NCBI RefSeq assembly: GCF_004005995.1
Contig: NZ_CP034767.1
Location: 1,612,001-1,676,000 of the forward strand
Direction of reading: 5' to 3'
Source: Devosia sp. 1566
GTDB lineage: Bacteria > Pseudomonadota > Alphaproteobacteria > Rhizobiales > Devosiaceae
DNA: 64,000 nucleotides
The notes below the pieces were generated by a model. That model did no database searches and had not been told where the DNA came from. It saw only the letters and a list, made by a program, of their open reading frames with translations. Shown one piece after another: positions 1 through 9,592 of this stretch; the first letter of the stretch is position 1, and each line of letters begins with the position of its first letter. The position numbers and the translations under genes were made by a program.

Positions 1-215
1 CAGCTTGCCCGGGAACAAGGGGATTGTGCCTGAGGTTTTTGGGGGCGGGGATAAGTTTTGGGGGTGGTCATGGCCGCCCTCGTGGTTCGAGGCTGCGCTG
101 CGCTCCGAACCTCACCATGAGGGCTCCCGCGCATTTCGGCGCATTCCGCACCTCCGGAGCCCTTGTGGTGGAGTGCACAGCGGAGCCTCGAATTCCGGAG
201 GGCCGCGCGCGGATG
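1..215. repeat. Dispersed hairpin repeat, copy A
   Basis: The first ~125 bases closely match 25643-25786: the same order of words, starting with cagcttgcccgggaacaagg and ending near ctcaccatgagggct, with small indels in the G-rich middle. The segment 73-125 can also pair imperfectly with 154-203, so the element is a degenerate inverted repeat. The left end is cut by the window edge. It resembles the non-coding palindromic repeats common in Hyphomicrobiales genomes; that family assignment is inference. No gene is visible in 1-361. Confidence 0.65.
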
Positions 216-361
216 CTGGCTGCGCGAATGGAAGTGGAAACCATGGCAAAACAAACTTGTCGCGGCAGGGGGGCGTTTCCGGCCCTCGCGCGTAACCCTT
301 GAGAGCTGGCCAGCCTTTAAAGCTGCGGGTCGCCGCAGTGTTGGCCCGGAGGGGTGGACGC

Positions 362-1702
362 ATGGACTATCCTGTTCCAGCACGATCCAGACCCGACGAG
401 CGCCGGGCGCAGCGGCGGTATCTCGCCTTGACGGTGATGGTGGGTATTATTGCGGGGGCGATCGGGTCGATGTTCCACCTCGCGATCAATGCCCTGCTGC
501 AATGGCCCGCGCAGCTGCGTCAAATTGTGGAGGGGCCGCTGCTGGTTCTCGCGGCAGCGCTGATCACCATGACAGTGACAGTGGCAGCTGTGGCGCTGGT
601 GCGCCATTGGTCGCCCGAGGCCAGCGGCAGCGGTGTCCAGGAAGTGGAAGGGGCGATGGACGGCCTGCGCGAGATCCACTGGACGCGAGTGCTGCCGATC
701 AAGTTTTTCGCCGGGGCGGCGGCGATCGGCTCGGGGCTGGTGCTGGGACGCGAAGGGCCGACCATCCATATCGGCGCGTCGGTGGCGGCAATGCTCTCGG
801 CTCGCTTCCGGCTGACGGCCACGGAGCGTAGCGGCTTGCTGGCGGCGGGCGCGGCCGCGGGGTTGGCTTGTGCCTTCAATTCGCCGATTGCCGCGGTTTT
901 GTTCGTGATCGAGGAAACGCGGCGGCAATTTCCCTATCGCTACAGCACCTATATGGGCGTGATCATTGCCGCGCTGCTCGCCACGGTGATGACCCAATGG
1001 ATGGGAGGCGCTGCCCCGGACCTTGCGCTCGCTGCGCCGGAAGTGCCGTTGCCCATGCTGCCCTTGTTCGTGCTGCTCGGCTGTGTGCTTGGTGGTGTGG
1101 GCGTCGCGCTCAACGCTTGCATCCTCAAGGCCCTGGCTTTTGCCGGAGCAGCGCAGGAACGGGCGCCCTATCTGTACCCGGCGGTGGTCGGGCTTGTGGT
1201 GGGGGCGCTGCTGGCCCTGTTTCCACAAACGGTGACGGGCGGCGAAGCGCTGATCCCGGCACTGGTGCGTGAGCAGCCCGGCGTGGTGGTGCTGCTGGCC
1301 CTGGCGGCCGCGCGGTTCTGTACCACGATCGGTAGCTATTCAACGGGCGTGCCGGGCGGGATCTTCGCGCCGATCCTGTCGCTCGCTGGATGCGTGGGGC
1401 TGGCCTTCGCCGCCCTGGCCAGTGCTGCAATGCCCGATGCCGGCGTGGTGCCGGCGGCCTTTGCCATTGCCGCAATGGGCGGACTTTTCACCGCCTCGGT
1501 CCGCGCGCCGATGGTGGGGGTGGTGCTGACGCTCGAACTCACCGGTGCCTACGATGCGACGGTGCCGCTGCTGGCCACCTGCCTTGCAGCCAATCTGGCC
1601 GCGCAGTGGTTGGGCGGCCGACCGATCTACGAGCAGTTGCTGGAGCGCACGCTCGCTCTGGCCGGCATCAAGGCACCGGCAAAGCCGGCCAATGATGGAT
1701 GA
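362..1702 (+). CDS. CLC-family chloride/proton exchanger
   Basis: Inner-membrane CLC antiporter of 446 residues. The three selectivity-filter motifs are visible: GSGVQEVEG at residues 89-97, GREGPT at 129-134 with the gating glutamate E131, and a GGIFAPIL segment near residue 340. The internal proton glutamate lies in the VIEE motif (184-185), and the pore tyrosine sits in the C-terminal GRPIYEQ segment. Both glutamates favour an H+/Cl- exchanger over a passive channel. There is no C-terminal CBS domain. The ATG at 362 is chosen because GGAGGGG lies just upstream; a TTG at 299 in frame is less likely. It is convergent with the VIT1 gene. Confidence 0.93.
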   Translation: MDYPVPARSRPDERRAQRRYLALTVMVGIIAGAIGSMFHLAINALLQWPAQLRQIVEGPLLVLAAALITMTVTVAAVALVRHWSPEASGSGVQEVEGAMDGLREIHWTRVLPIKFFAGAAAIGSGLVLGREGPTIHIGASVAAMLSARFRLTATERSGLLAAGAAAGLACAFNSPIAAVLFVIEETRRQFPYRYSTYMGVIIAALLATVMTQWMGGAAPDLALAAPEVPLPMLPLFVLLGCVLGGVGVALNACILKALAFAGAAQERAPYLYPAVVGLVVGALLALFPQTVTGGEALIPALVREQPGVVVLLALAAARFCTTIGSYSTGVPGGIFAPILSLAGCVGLAFAALASAAMPDAGVVPAAFAIAAMGGLFTASVRAPMVGVVLTLELTGAYDATVPLLATCLAANLAAQWLGGRPIYEQLLERTLALAGIKAPAKPANDG

Positions 1703-1802
1703 CGGCGACGCGGGGGTGATGACCCGGCGCAAGGGCTTGCCGAAAAGCGCTTTTGCCGGGCTGATTACCGGCTCTGCATTGTGGCCCCGGGGCCGCCGGC
1801 AG

Positions 1803-2495
1803 CTAAAGGGCGACGCCGAAGAGCCAGCCGGCAGCCGAGGTGATCACCATGGCGAGCGCCCCCCAGCCGACCACCCGGACCATGGGCATGAAGATCGGGG
1901 TTTTGCCGGCCCAGGCACCAAGCCCTCCCAGAAGAGCGAGCCCTGCCAGCGTTACCGCATAAAGCGGCAGCAGGGTTTGACCGGCAGCGGCGAAATAGGC
2001 TGTGGCAACGGGGATGATGGCGCCGGCGGCAAAACTGGCGGCAGAAGCAGCGGCGGCCTGCACCGGGCGAGCCAGGGTGCCCTGATCGATGCCGAGTTCC
2101 TCGCGGGCATGCACGGCCAGCGCGTCGTGTTGCATCATCTGCGTGGCGACGGTGCGGGCCAGGGCTTCATCAAGCCCGCGCGACGCATAGATGGCGGTGA
2201 GCTCATTGAGTTCCCCCTCGGGGTCGGCTTGGAGTTCCTGGGTTTCGCGGGCAAGGTCCGAGCGCTCGGCGTCGCGTTGCGAACTGACTGAAACATATTC
2301 GCCGGCCGCCATCGACAAAGCGCCCGAGATCGCCCCGGCCAGTCCGGCGAGGAGGATAGCGGTCCTGTCGCCCGAGCCGGCGGCCACACCGGCAACGAGG
2401 CTAGCCGTTGAAAGCAGTCCGTCATTGGCGCCCAGAACTGCGGCGCGCAGCCAGCCGATCCGATTGGTAACATGGTCTTCCCGATGCGCGGCCAT
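1803..2495 (-). CDS. VIT1/CCC1-family metal transporter
   Basis: Protein of 230 residues matching the VIT family of iron/manganese transporters (DUF125). The N-terminal helix pattern RAAVLGANDGLLSTASLVAG is typical, followed by a conserved AAGEYVSVSSQRDAE stretch that continues into an acidic cytoplasmic helix (ETQELQADPEGELNEL). Three more membrane helices follow in the last 90 residues. Acidic residues of this domain form the metal-binding site in characterised members. No ferritin-like domain is fused, unlike MbfA. The direction of transport and the metal cannot be told from sequence. It lies 32 bases downstream of ftsH on the same strand and may be cotranscribed with it. Confidence 0.88.
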   Translation of the reverse strand: MAAHREDHVTNRIGWLRAAVLGANDGLLSTASLVAGVAAGSGDRTAILLAGLAGAISGALSMAAGEYVSVSSQRDAERSDLARETQELQADPEGELNELTAIYASRGLDEALARTVATQMMQHDALAVHAREELGIDQGTLARPVQAAAASAASFAAGAIIPVATAYFAAAGQTLLPLYAVTLAGLALLGGLGAWAGKTPIFMPMVRVVGWGALAMVITSAAGWLFGVAL

Positions 2496-2527
2496 GCCAG
2501 TTCCTTTGCGCGGGGCTGCAGCCCGAT

Positions 2528-4540
2528 CTAGTCGGCGCCAGCGGGTGTCAGCGCTTCCCGGGGCGGCTGGTCTGGATGGTTGGTTTCCCCGGAAAGGCCG
2601 GTGACGGCCAAAATCTCGTGCTCGTCAAGCGTTTCCCGGTCCAGCAGGGCACGGGCAAGGGCATCGAGCTTGCCGCGATGTTCGCGCAACAGGGTTTTGG
2701 CTTGCTCATGGCACTCATTGATGATCCGCAGCACTTCGGAGTCCACCAGCCGCGCGGTTTCCTCGCTATAGGGCTTGTCATTGCCCAGCATGCCCTGGCC
2801 GGTCCAGGCGTTCTGGCGCGGGGCCAGTTGCACCATGCCGAGCTTGTCGCTCATGCCCCAGCGGGTGACCATCTGGCGGGCCAATTGGGTGGCCTGCTCG
2901 ATGTCGTTTTCCGCGCCCGTGGTGCGGGTGCCATAAACGATTTCTTCGGCGGCCCGCCCGCCCAGCATCCCCACGATCTTGGCCAGGAGATAGCTCTCTG
3001 GGTAGTTGTAGCGGTCCGTGAGCGGTCGCTGATAAGTCACGCCCAGCGCCTGCCCGCGGGGCACGATGGTGACGCGCTGCACCGGGTCGGCGCCGGGGAC
3101 TACGAGGCCCAGAATGGCGTGGCCGCCTTCGTGATAAGCGACGCGCTCCTTGTCGGCTTCGCTCAGGATAATGGGGCGCTCGGGACCCAGGATGATCTTT
3201 TCAAGCGCATCGATGAAGTCCTTTTGATGCACTTCTTCTTCTTCGCGGCGAGCGGCGAGGAGCGCGGCTTCGTTGACGAGGTTGCGAATATCGGCGCCCG
3301 ACAGACCGGGCGTGGTTTTGGCGAGATGGGCAAGATCCACATCAGCCGCCAAGGGGATCTTGCGGGTGTGCACTTTGAAGATCGCTTCGCGGCCATTGCT
3401 GTCGGGAAGATTGACCACGACACGGCGGTCGAAGCGGCCGGGGCGGAGCAGGGCGCGGTCCAGCACGTCGGGCTGGTTGGTCGCGGCGAGCACGATGATG
3501 CCCTCGCGGCTGGAAAAACCGTCCATTTCGGTCAGGATCTGGTTGAGGGTCTGCTCCTGTTCGCTGGCGCCGCCGAGCACCGCCTGGCCGCGGGCGCGAC
3601 CGATCGAGTCGATCTCGTCGATGAAGATGATGGCGGGTGCATGTTTGCGGGCATCCTGAAACAGGTCCCGCACGCGGGCGGCGCCAACGCCCACGATCAT
3701 TTCCACGAACTCCGAACCACTCATGGAAAAGAACGGCACATCGGCTTCTCCGGCCACGGCGCGAGCGAGCAGTGTCTTGCCGGTGCCGGGCGCACCAACG
3801 AGCAGAACCCCCTTGGGCGCGGTGCCGCCGAGGCGGGTGTATTTGGCGGGATTGCGCAGGAAATCAACGATTTCCACCAGTTCGTTCTTGGCTTCCTCGA
3901 TGCCCGCAACATCGTTGAAGGTAACCTTGCTGTCGGTTTCCTTGTCGAAGCGTTTGGCCCGGCTTTTGCCGATGCCCGATATACCGGCCATGCCGCCCAA
4001 CATGCCACCGCCTTGCTTGGCAGCGCGGCGGAACAGCCAGACATAAAGCCCGATGATGATCAGGGCCGGCCCGAAGGCATAAAGCAGGGTGACAAACAGA
4101 TTGGGTTCGGTCTGGAGCGGGGTGGCGCGGATATCCACGCCATGCTCGATCAACTCGGTATCGAGCCCTGGGTCGACGAACATGGGCAGGATGGTGGTAA
4201 AATCCTGAATGGTGCGCGGCGTGCCGGCAGGTTGCCCTTCGGTGGCCGGCGGAGCCCATTCGATAGGCGCCTTGAACCTGCCCTCGACCCGGTCGCCCTG
4301 GGTGTGGATGGCTTCGACATTGTCGCGCGCCAGTTCCGCACGGAAGGTCGTGTAGGAGATCGGCTCGGGGGCTCCGGGCGCCGGAAACAACAAACTGACG
4401 ACGAGATAGTTGATTGCCAGCAGCGCCAGGAACCACAGCCAAGTACGCCGGGATGGCATTGTCGGCTGCGGCTTGGTGCCCGTCGGCGTGCGCTCGGGCG
4501 GCTTGCGCTCCGGCGGTGTGCTGGCCTGGTTTCCTGACAT
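2528..4540 (-). CDS. ftsH: ATP-dependent zinc metalloprotease FtsH
   Basis: Membrane-anchored AAA+ protease of 670 residues that degrades membrane and short-lived cytosolic proteins. Layout: a proline-rich cytoplasmic leader (1-30), first membrane helix (about 33-51), periplasmic domain, second helix (about 149-169), AAA+ module with Walker A GAPGTGKT (249-256) and Walker B IIFIDEID (304-311), then the M41 peptidase with HEGGH (470-474) and the distal zinc ligand D546. The usual motif is HEAGH; glycine still satisfies HExxH. The basic, Pro-rich leader and the absence of hpt/tilS neighbours suggest this is an additional FtsH paralogue, not the main cell-division copy (inference). Confidence 0.95.
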   Translation of the reverse strand: MSGNQASTPPERKPPERTPTGTKPQPTMPSRRTWLWFLALLAINYLVVSLLFPAPGAPEPISYTTFRAELARDNVEAIHTQGDRVEGRFKAPIEWAPPATEGQPAGTPRTIQDFTTILPMFVDPGLDTELIEHGVDIRATPLQTEPNLFVTLLYAFGPALIIIGLYVWLFRRAAKQGGGMLGGMAGISGIGKSRAKRFDKETDSKVTFNDVAGIEEAKNELVEIVDFLRNPAKYTRLGGTAPKGVLLVGAPGTGKTLLARAVAGEADVPFFSMSGSEFVEMIVGVGAARVRDLFQDARKHAPAIIFIDEIDSIGRARGQAVLGGASEQEQTLNQILTEMDGFSSREGIIVLAATNQPDVLDRALLRPGRFDRRVVVNLPDSNGREAIFKVHTRKIPLAADVDLAHLAKTTPGLSGADIRNLVNEAALLAARREEEEVHQKDFIDALEKIILGPERPIILSEADKERVAYHEGGHAILGLVVPGADPVQRVTIVPRGQALGVTYQRPLTDRYNYPESYLLAKIVGMLGGRAAEEIVYGTRTTGAENDIEQATQLARQMVTRWGMSDKLGMVQLAPRQNAWTGQGMLGNDKPYSEETARLVDSEVLRIINECHEQAKTLLREHRGKLDALARALLDRETLDEHEILAVTGLSGETNHPDQPPREALTPAGAD

Positions 4541-4809
4541 TCATCCCACCTTGGAGCTAAGCTGGACAACGAAGTCTAAGTCGATGCGCTACGGGTCGTC
4601 ACTGGATGATTGAAGGAATGGCAGGGCGCGGTGCGCCTCGGCTCAATGCAGGCAAACGGAGGGCGAAAACCATTGGTTCCGCTCCTACCTGGGCAAGGCG
4701 GGACTTATCCTTAAGGATTGTGCCTCGCTCGCTCAACGGCGAAACGGAGCGGGCAAGGGGCGCGGGCTAGGCGCCCTGGCGCGGCCGCCGCGAGAAGGGC
4801 ACCCTGCCG

Positions 4810-5106
4810 CTATTCGGAATTTTCACCCCGCGCAGTGCCGGTGGCGTTGCCAGCGGTTTGGCCGCCACCGGTGCCAATGCTACCCACGTTGGGAGCCCCG
4901 CCGACCGGCGCAATGCCGCCGGGCTGCAGATTGGTGCTGAGGCCGGACGGCGCCTGGGTCGGGCGATCCGAGCTGTTCTCGTCTTCCGCCGTCAATTCCG
5001 CGACGGCATCCATGTAATTCTGGAACTCACGTCCTTCGGGTCGGCCTTCCCGTTCCCAGATCTGGTGCGCGCGGCGCTTGATGTCTTCGTCGTCGAGTGT
5101 CGGCAT
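4810..5106 (-). CDS. Small DUF2934-domain protein
   Basis: Protein of 98 residues. The N-terminal 35 residues (DDEDIKRRAHQIWEREGRPEG) match the short DUF2934 motif found in many rhizobial proteins. The rest is a low-complexity Gly/Thr/Asn-rich tail. No signal peptide or membrane segment is seen. A longer in-frame start exists at 5178, but GAGGAGGAG ends 5-6 bases before the ATG at 5106 and fixes the start there. Function unknown. Confidence 0.75.
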   Translation of the reverse strand: MPTLDDEDIKRRAHQIWEREGRPEGREFQNYMDAVAELTAEDENSSDRPTQAPSGLSTNLQPGGIAPVGGAPNVGSIGTGGGQTAGNATGTARGENSE

Positions 5107-5206
5107 TTGGATCTCCTCCTCTCGCCCGAAATGCGCGACAAAAGGGGAGGGTTCGGCCATTGCTGCCCAGGTTAGCACCCGATGTTTGCCGGACGCGGAT
5201 CAGGGA

Positions 5207-5443
5207 TCACGCCTTGCTGTAGAGCGTCGTGACCCGCTCCGGGCTTGGTTGGCTGAGTTGCGTCACCCGGGCGCGCAGGCGGGTGATATCGCCGATGGTG
5301 TGCAGTTCTTCGTGCAGCACTTTCATCGCAGCCGCTTCCGGGGTGGAGGCGAATACCGTGCTCACCTCCGACTGCTGGGCGCGGCCCTCAGGATCGGTGT
5401 TGTAGGATTCGACCCGGTATTCGTGCTGCTCGCTGGTGCTCAT
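5207..5443 (-). CDS. Small hypothetical protein (78 aa)
   Basis: Not recognised as a named family. It starts MSTSEQHEYRVESYN and is mostly short charged segments with no membrane helix or cysteine; the C-terminal half is helix-rich (EAAAMKVLHEEL). The ATG at 5443 is preferred over an upstream in-frame start at 5539 because ggagtgagc lies directly in front of it. It may belong to small stress-associated proteins, but nothing in the sequence proves this. Confidence 0.6.
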   Translation of the reverse strand: MSTSEQHEYRVESYNTDPEGRAQQSEVSTVFASTPEAAAMKVLHEELHTIGDITRLRARVTQLSQPSPERVTTLYSKA

Positions 5444-5620
5444 GCTCACTCCAAAGCTGCAGTCTAGCACGGAGGGGAAAATTGTTGACCCCGGTGCTGC
5501 GCCGTCTAGGGCTGATCGCCCGCAGGCACCGACATGCACACCGGAAGGATCAATCGGCGGCGGACCGGCTGATTTGGTTCCGGATCGCCAGTATTCAGGT
5601 GACGCGGTAAGCTCCGCCCA

Positions 5621-5650
5621 AACAAAAAGGCGGCTCCGAAGAGCCGCCTT
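5621..5650 (-). terminator. Intrinsic terminator of the BA14K gene
   Basis: A perfect 10-bp stem (5627-5636 with 5641-5650) has a UUCG tetraloop when read on the minus strand and is followed by TTTTTGTT. It lies about 20 bases past the BA14K stop codon. Confidence 0.9.
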
Positions 5651-5671
5651 GCTGGAGGATTTTAAACGCGC

Positions 5672-6145
5672 TTAGCGCATATAGGGGGATACGCACTGCT
5701 GGCGCGGCCCGTTAAAGGGCTGGAAGGTGTTGTCCGAAGCGCGGTACGAGCGGTACTGGCTTTCGCACCAGCGCAGATGCTCGCGGGTGATGCGGACCGG
5801 GCCCGAATTGCTGTTGTTGTTGTTCTGGTTGGAAATCGCACCACCGATGATGGCACCAGCGATGAAGGCCGCCGGTGGGAACCAGTAGCCATTGTGCTGA
5901 CGCCAGCCCGAGCGGCGTTCCCGCGAGCCACGGTGACCATTATAGTAGCCATAGTTGCCACGGCGCTCGAAGCCACCACGGCGGTGGTCACGGTCACGAC
6001 CGCGATCCCAGCCACGGTTCTGGACAGTGAGGAACTGCGCTTCGGAACTGATTTGCAGCGGCTGTGCTGCTGCCGGGACGCTTGCTGCGCCAAAGCTGGT
6101 GATTGCCATAAGAGCGGCGCAGGCGCCCGCCATAATCTTTTTCAT
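5672..6145 (-). CDS. BA14K-family exported protein
   Basis: Protein of 157 residues. A signal peptide (about 1-27, ending VPAAAQ) is followed by an Arg/Gly/Tyr-rich repeat-like stretch (RGWDRGRDRDHRRGG), a hydrophobic glycine-zipper-like segment (PPAAFIAGAIIGGAI) and a C-terminal BA14K domain with paired cysteines (CESQYRSYRASDNTF ... QQC). BA14K was first described as a Brucella immunoreactive protein; lectin-like behaviour has been reported, but the role here is not known. The ATG at 6145 has aaggagc upstream; the longer in-frame ORF to 6376 is not needed. It has its own strong terminator. Confidence 0.88.
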   Translation of the reverse strand: MKKIMAGACAALMAITSFGAASVPAAAQPLQISSEAQFLTVQNRGWDRGRDRDHRRGGFERRGNYGYYNGHRGSRERRSGWRQHNGYWFPPAAFIAGAIIGGAISNQNNNNSNSGPVRITREHLRWCESQYRSYRASDNTFQPFNGPRQQCVSPYMR

Positions 6146-6201
6146 GTTTTTTGCTCCTTGTTCGCCCACCGCGATGATTAGGGAATGCCGCGGGGGATAA
6201 A

Positions 6202-6219
6202 TCGTTCGAGTATGAACGA
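6202..6219. promoter_or_regulatory. Inverted repeat upstream of the BA14K gene
   Basis: TCGTTC and GAACGA are separated by six bases, about 57 bases upstream of the BA14K start codon. The position and symmetry suit a transcription-factor site. The factor is unknown. Confidence 0.35.
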
Positions 6220-6296
6220 AAATTAAGTTCAACAGATCGAGAGCATCTACATCAAACGGGCGATAAGCCGTCGGTGAGGAGATGCTCCAGTGTTCC

Positions 6297-6803
6297 TTAC
6301 TGGCCTGACAAATAGCGGCGGCTAGCCCAGCCTTCCCAACCAGCGGCCCGCACCTTCTGCCAGCTGCCAACAGCATAGGGCAGGAAGGCGATGTCGCATT
6401 GACGTGGGCTAAGGCCTGCCAGGATGCGCGAGCTTGTCGAGGGATAAGCGCGCAGGTTCAGGACGTCATTCCGCGCAACGCCAGTGACGCAATAGATTGC
6501 CGGCGATACCATGGAGATATAGCGGCGGTTGACCCAGCCGGAATAATGCCCGTCCTCGATGGGGCACCATGAACCCTGGCATGCCGCCATGACCATGACC
6601 CCGCAACTGCCATAGGGCAGGGTGGTCACGACCCGGCTGCTGGTACCCGGGCGGGAGCGGACATTGAGCCCCTCAGTGGCGGGGATGTTGACGACGCAAT
6701 GTTCCTCCCCTTGTACCACCTGAGCCTGAGCGGCGACGCCCGAGCCCAGCAAGGCGGACAGCGCGGTCGCGCCGGCAATAAGCAAAAGCTTGATCTTGGA
6801 CAT
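6297..6803 (-). CDS. Exported protein with two SH3b domains
   Basis: Protein of 168 residues with a signal peptide ending near AQA-QVV (residue 28). Two bacterial SH3 repeats follow, at about 34-95 and 100-167. Each carries the typical LNVRSRPGTSS / LNLRAYPSTSS core and a closing GWVNRRYI / GWASRRYL segment. Paired cysteines in each repeat suggest disulphides. Bacterial SH3 domains usually bind peptidoglycan or mediate envelope contacts, so a periplasmic role is expected. No catalytic domain is attached. It is transcribed alone on the minus strand, upstream of the BA14K gene. Confidence 0.85.
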   Translation of the reverse strand: MSKIKLLLIAGATALSALLGSGVAAQAQVVQGEEHCVVNIPATEGLNVRSRPGTSSRVVTTLPYGSCGVMVMAACQGSWCPIEDGHYSGWVNRRYISMVSPAIYCVTGVARNDVLNLRAYPSTSSRILAGLSPRQCDIAFLPYAVGSWQKVRAAGWEGWASRRYLSGQ

Positions 6804-6880
6804 GGCTACCTCCTCTTTGCGCCGACACTAGAAGGGGTGAGGTGAACCGCGCCTGAACGGAGCGGGAAACCGTTGTGGCG

Positions 6881-7351
6881 CTAGCCGATGGATTTGGTCA
6901 TCACCGGCACCACGGGGCCAAGCGGGGTTTTTTCTTCGCCGACCACGGTGAAACCTTGTGCCTGGTAGAACGGCACTGCTGTGGTGCCGGCGACAACCCG
7001 GATGCCGGTGGCTTGCCGCATCAGCAGCTCGCGCTCAACCGCCTCGAGGATCTGCCGGCCAATGCCGCGGCGCCAATAAGGTGGATCAACGAACATGCCG
7101 GCCAGCTCGGCAAACTCGCTGCCCCCGATGCTGAAGGCGGCAAAGCCAACCAGCGCCCCATTGGCTTCGGCTACGACGATCTGGCCGTGACGGAGCAAAT
7201 CTTCGTCGATCCGGAAATGCCCCGGCGCTTCGGTCAGGCGGCGCAGCACCTCGCCCGTTTCAACGGCAAGCGAAGCATTGAGCATCACCTGGTTCAGCAA
7301 CGGCCGGTCTTCAAGCCGTGCCTGGCGGATCGTTACGGCTGGTGGGGACAT
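6881..7351 (-). CDS. GNAT-family N-acetyltransferase
   Basis: Protein of 156 residues with the GNAT fold order: beta-1 VTIRQARLEDRPLL, motif D/A strand GALVGFAAF, and the acetyl-CoA pyrophosphate loop PPYWRRGIGRQIL (Q/RxxGxG/A motif, about residues 93-105). A C-terminal FYQAQGFTVVGEE segment carries the family tyrosine. The substrate cannot be told. It stands apart from its neighbours; the rhodanese gene next to it is divergent. Confidence 0.85.
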   Translation of the reverse strand: MSPPAVTIRQARLEDRPLLNQVMLNASLAVETGEVLRRLTEAPGHFRIDEDLLRHGQIVVAEANGALVGFAAFSIGGSEFAELAGMFVDPPYWRRGIGRQILEAVERELLMRQATGIRVVAGTTAVPFYQAQGFTVVGEEKTPLGPVVPVMTKSIG

Positions 7352-7505
7352 GCTGCGAGCAATAGGCCCTTCGCTCCTGGCGGGTCAATGCGGCAGGTTC
7401 CCCGAGGAGGTGGCAGTGGTCGCCGGGCGGGTAGGCTCCCCGTTCGGGTGACTGGCCTCGGATGGCGCAGAGGCGTAGGTTGTGCCTGATCAAGAGGAGG
7501 ACGCG

Positions 7506-7889
7506 ATGACGACCAATGTGAAAGAGCTTTTGTCGGCGGCTAATGCGGAAGTGCCACGGATATCGCCCGAGGACGCGCGCCGGATGGTTGCCGAAGAGCA
7601 TGCGGTGATCGTGGATGTGCGCGACATGCCCGAGCTGCAGGCCAGCGGCAAAATCCCGGGGTCGGTCCACATCCCGCGTGGCATGCTGGAGTTTCGCGCC
7701 GACGAGGCGACGCAATATCATGACTCCAACCTGGCCAAGGACCGCCCGGTGATCCTGCACTGTGCCTCCGGCGGCCGCTCGGCCCTTGCCGGCAAGACCC
7801 TCAAGGATATGGGCTATCAGCAGGTGTTTAACCTTGGTGGCTTCAAGGACTGGGTCGAGGATGGGGGCGAGGTCGAAAAGCTTTCCTAA
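7506..7889 (+). CDS. Rhodanese-domain protein
   Basis: Single-domain rhodanese of 127 residues. The catalytic loop is CASGGRSA with C86 as the sulphur-carrying cysteine. The upstream VDVRDMPELQASGKIPGSVHIP region is the classic CH2A-type rhodanese motif. It probably transfers sulphane sulphur in the cytoplasm; the acceptor is unknown. The ATG at 7506 is chosen because AGAGGAGG precedes it by about seven bases. It is convergent with the M42 peptidase gene, with only 14 bases between the stop codons. Confidence 0.9.
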   Translation: MTTNVKELLSAANAEVPRISPEDARRMVAEEHAVIVDVRDMPELQASGKIPGSVHIPRGMLEFRADEATQYHDSNLAKDRPVILHCASGGRSALAGKTLKDMGYQQVFNLGGFKDWVEDGGEVEKLS

Positions 7890-7903
7890 CCGGGATCCCC
7901 CGT

Positions 7904-8974
7904 TTAGCGCGGGGTGAAGTCGGTTTCCGGCGTGACCATCCGGCAATAAGCGGCAACCAAGCGCGCGCAATGCTCGACATCGGTGAGGCTGACCACCTCG
8001 CCCGGCGTATGCATGTAGCGCAATGGGACGCCGAGCAGGCCGGTCGCCATGCCGGCCTGGTTGAGCTGCAAGGCGTTGGCGTCGGTCGGGGTGGCGCCCG
8101 GCACGACCTGCACCTGGTAGGGAATAGCTTCCCGTTCGGCGGCCTGCGCCACCAGGTCGAACAGGACGCGATTGGTGTTGGCGCCGAGGGACACCGTGGG
8201 GCCCTTGCCCAGCTCGAGTTGCCCGTGCTGGGACGGGCTCACCCCAGGGTAGTCGATGGCATGCTCCATATCCACGGCAATCCCGCTTTGCGCCGCAATG
8301 GCGAAGGCGGCGGTGCGAGCGCCGCGCGAACCGATCTCCTCTTGCACGGTGCCCACCGCATAAACGCCGACCTCGGGGTGGAGGCCACCGTGCTCCGCCA
8401 GCAGCCGGAGGGCTTCAGCCACGATAAACAGGCCCGCCTTGTTGTCAAAAGCGCGGCCGACCGCCCGGTCTCCCAGCAATGGCTGAAATTCCTGCTGGTA
8501 GGTGACCACGTCGCCAAGCGCGACCACCGCTTGCGCCTCGGCCCGCGAGCCGGCGCCGATGTCGATCCAGAGCTCCTTGAGCTTGGGCTTTTCCTTGAGC
8601 TCGTCCGGATCCATCAGGTGAATGGCCTTGCGACCAACAACGCCGGCAACGCGTCCGTTGCGGCCGTGGACCCACATCGTCTGGCCAACCGGGATGACGC
8701 TGTCATGCCCGCCGATGGCGCTGAAATACAGCAGCCCCTCCTCGCCGATATAGTGGAGGATGAAGCCGATCTCGTCCATGTGGCCGGCCAGCATGATCTT
8801 GGTGGATGCGGCCGGGTTGAGAGCGGCAATGACGTTGCCATGCAGGTCAACGGACACCGCGTCCGCAAGCGGCTCGACATAGCTGCGGTAGCGCTGGGCA
8901 ACGCGCTGCTCATAACCGCTCGGGGAAGGCGTTTGCACCAGATCGCGTAAAAACTGGAGGGACTGATCCCGCAT
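7904..8974 (-). CDS. M42-family metallo-aminopeptidase
   Basis: Protein of 356 residues of the M42 (TET/glucanase-like) peptidase family, which forms large self-compartmented dodecamers that trim peptides. Metal-site motifs are visible in order: AGHMDEIGF (His and Asp near 65-67), AFDNKAG, the catalytic EE pair in TVQEEIGSRGA, VDMEHA, and the final histidine in RYMHTPGEV. Members of this family are sometimes misannotated as endoglucanases. Transcribed alone. Confidence 0.9.
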   Translation of the reverse strand: MRDQSLQFLRDLVQTPSPSGYEQRVAQRYRSYVEPLADAVSVDLHGNVIAALNPAASTKIMLAGHMDEIGFILHYIGEEGLLYFSAIGGHDSVIPVGQTMWVHGRNGRVAGVVGRKAIHLMDPDELKEKPKLKELWIDIGAGSRAEAQAVVALGDVVTYQQEFQPLLGDRAVGRAFDNKAGLFIVAEALRLLAEHGGLHPEVGVYAVGTVQEEIGSRGARTAAFAIAAQSGIAVDMEHAIDYPGVSPSQHGQLELGKGPTVSLGANTNRVLFDLVAQAAEREAIPYQVQVVPGATPTDANALQLNQAGMATGLLGVPLRYMHTPGEVVSLTDVEHCARLVAAYCRMVTPETDFTPR

Positions 8975-9060
8975 GGCTTGGTTTCCAACAAAGGGTGAGG
9001 TCGCGCCCGAGCACCGGGTGGGCGCGATAGAACGGCTGGCTGTCGGTCACGCCCATCGGC

Positions 9061-9447
9061 TCAGTGCGGGACCAGTTCGTGTATGGTCGATACGAGCTTG
9101 GTGGCCGGCACCGGCTTGGCGAGATATTTCGCCAGAAACGGCAATTCACCCGGCAGTGGCCGGCGAACCGCCGACACGACGATGATGTTGATATGGGGCC
9201 AGATGCAGCCGACATGGTTGGCCAGAACAATCCCACTGCGGGTGCCTGGCATGTTGATATCGGTGATCAACCCGATCACCTTGGACGCGTCCGCTTCGAG
9301 CATGGCCAAAGCTTCAGCGGTGTTGGCGGCCTCCCAGGCGTCCAAGCCGCAATCGCGGACAATGTCTCCAAGCTCGAGCCGAACAAGTGGCTCATCATCG
9401 ACGATCAGGAAGGCTTTACGGCAGGGTTCGGCGATAGTCGTATTCAT
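9061..9447 (-). CDS. Single-domain response regulator
   Basis: Receiver domain only, 128 residues: acidic pocket D17/D18 (LIVDDEP), phospho-acceptor D63 (ITDINMPG), switch Ser near 92, and conserved K111 (YLAKPVP). There is no output domain and no histidine kinase gene adjacent, so this is an orphan CheY-like protein of the kind abundant in Hyphomicrobiales. Its partner kinase cannot be named. Confidence 0.88.
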   Translation of the reverse strand: MNTTIAEPCRKAFLIVDDEPLVRLELGDIVRDCGLDAWEAANTAEALAMLEADASKVIGLITDINMPGTRSGIVLANHVGCIWPHINIIVVSAVRRPLPGELPFLAKYLAKPVPATKLVSTIHELVPH

Positions 9448-9592
9448 GTCCGATCAACGGACCGCGGGCAGGCGGAGTTGCCGGACTAACCAAGATCAAT
9501 CAACAACTTGACCGTTCTACTACCTAGGTTAAATGAACGCGTTAACCTATGTCTGACCTGGCCTTCGGCGGCCCGCGTGATGGCCGGCGGCA

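Noticed and set aside
216-361. Possible fluoride riboswitch upstream of the CLC gene
   Set aside because: The conserved crcB-motif segments could not be found, and the CLC protein has the chloride-type GREGP motif.
1743-1754. Palindrome AAAAGCGCTTTT between clc and the VIT1 gene
   Set aside because: No loop is possible without breaking the stem and no T-run follows, so it is not a convincing terminator; no reason to call it an operator.
2576-4537. Long plus-strand open frame over ftsH
   Set aside because: Antisense shadow of ftsH with no recognisable domain.
6241-6287. Inverted repeat GAGCATCT ... AGATGCTC downstream of the SH3b gene
   Set aside because: Eight-base arms are 31 bases apart and no T-run follows; may be chance.
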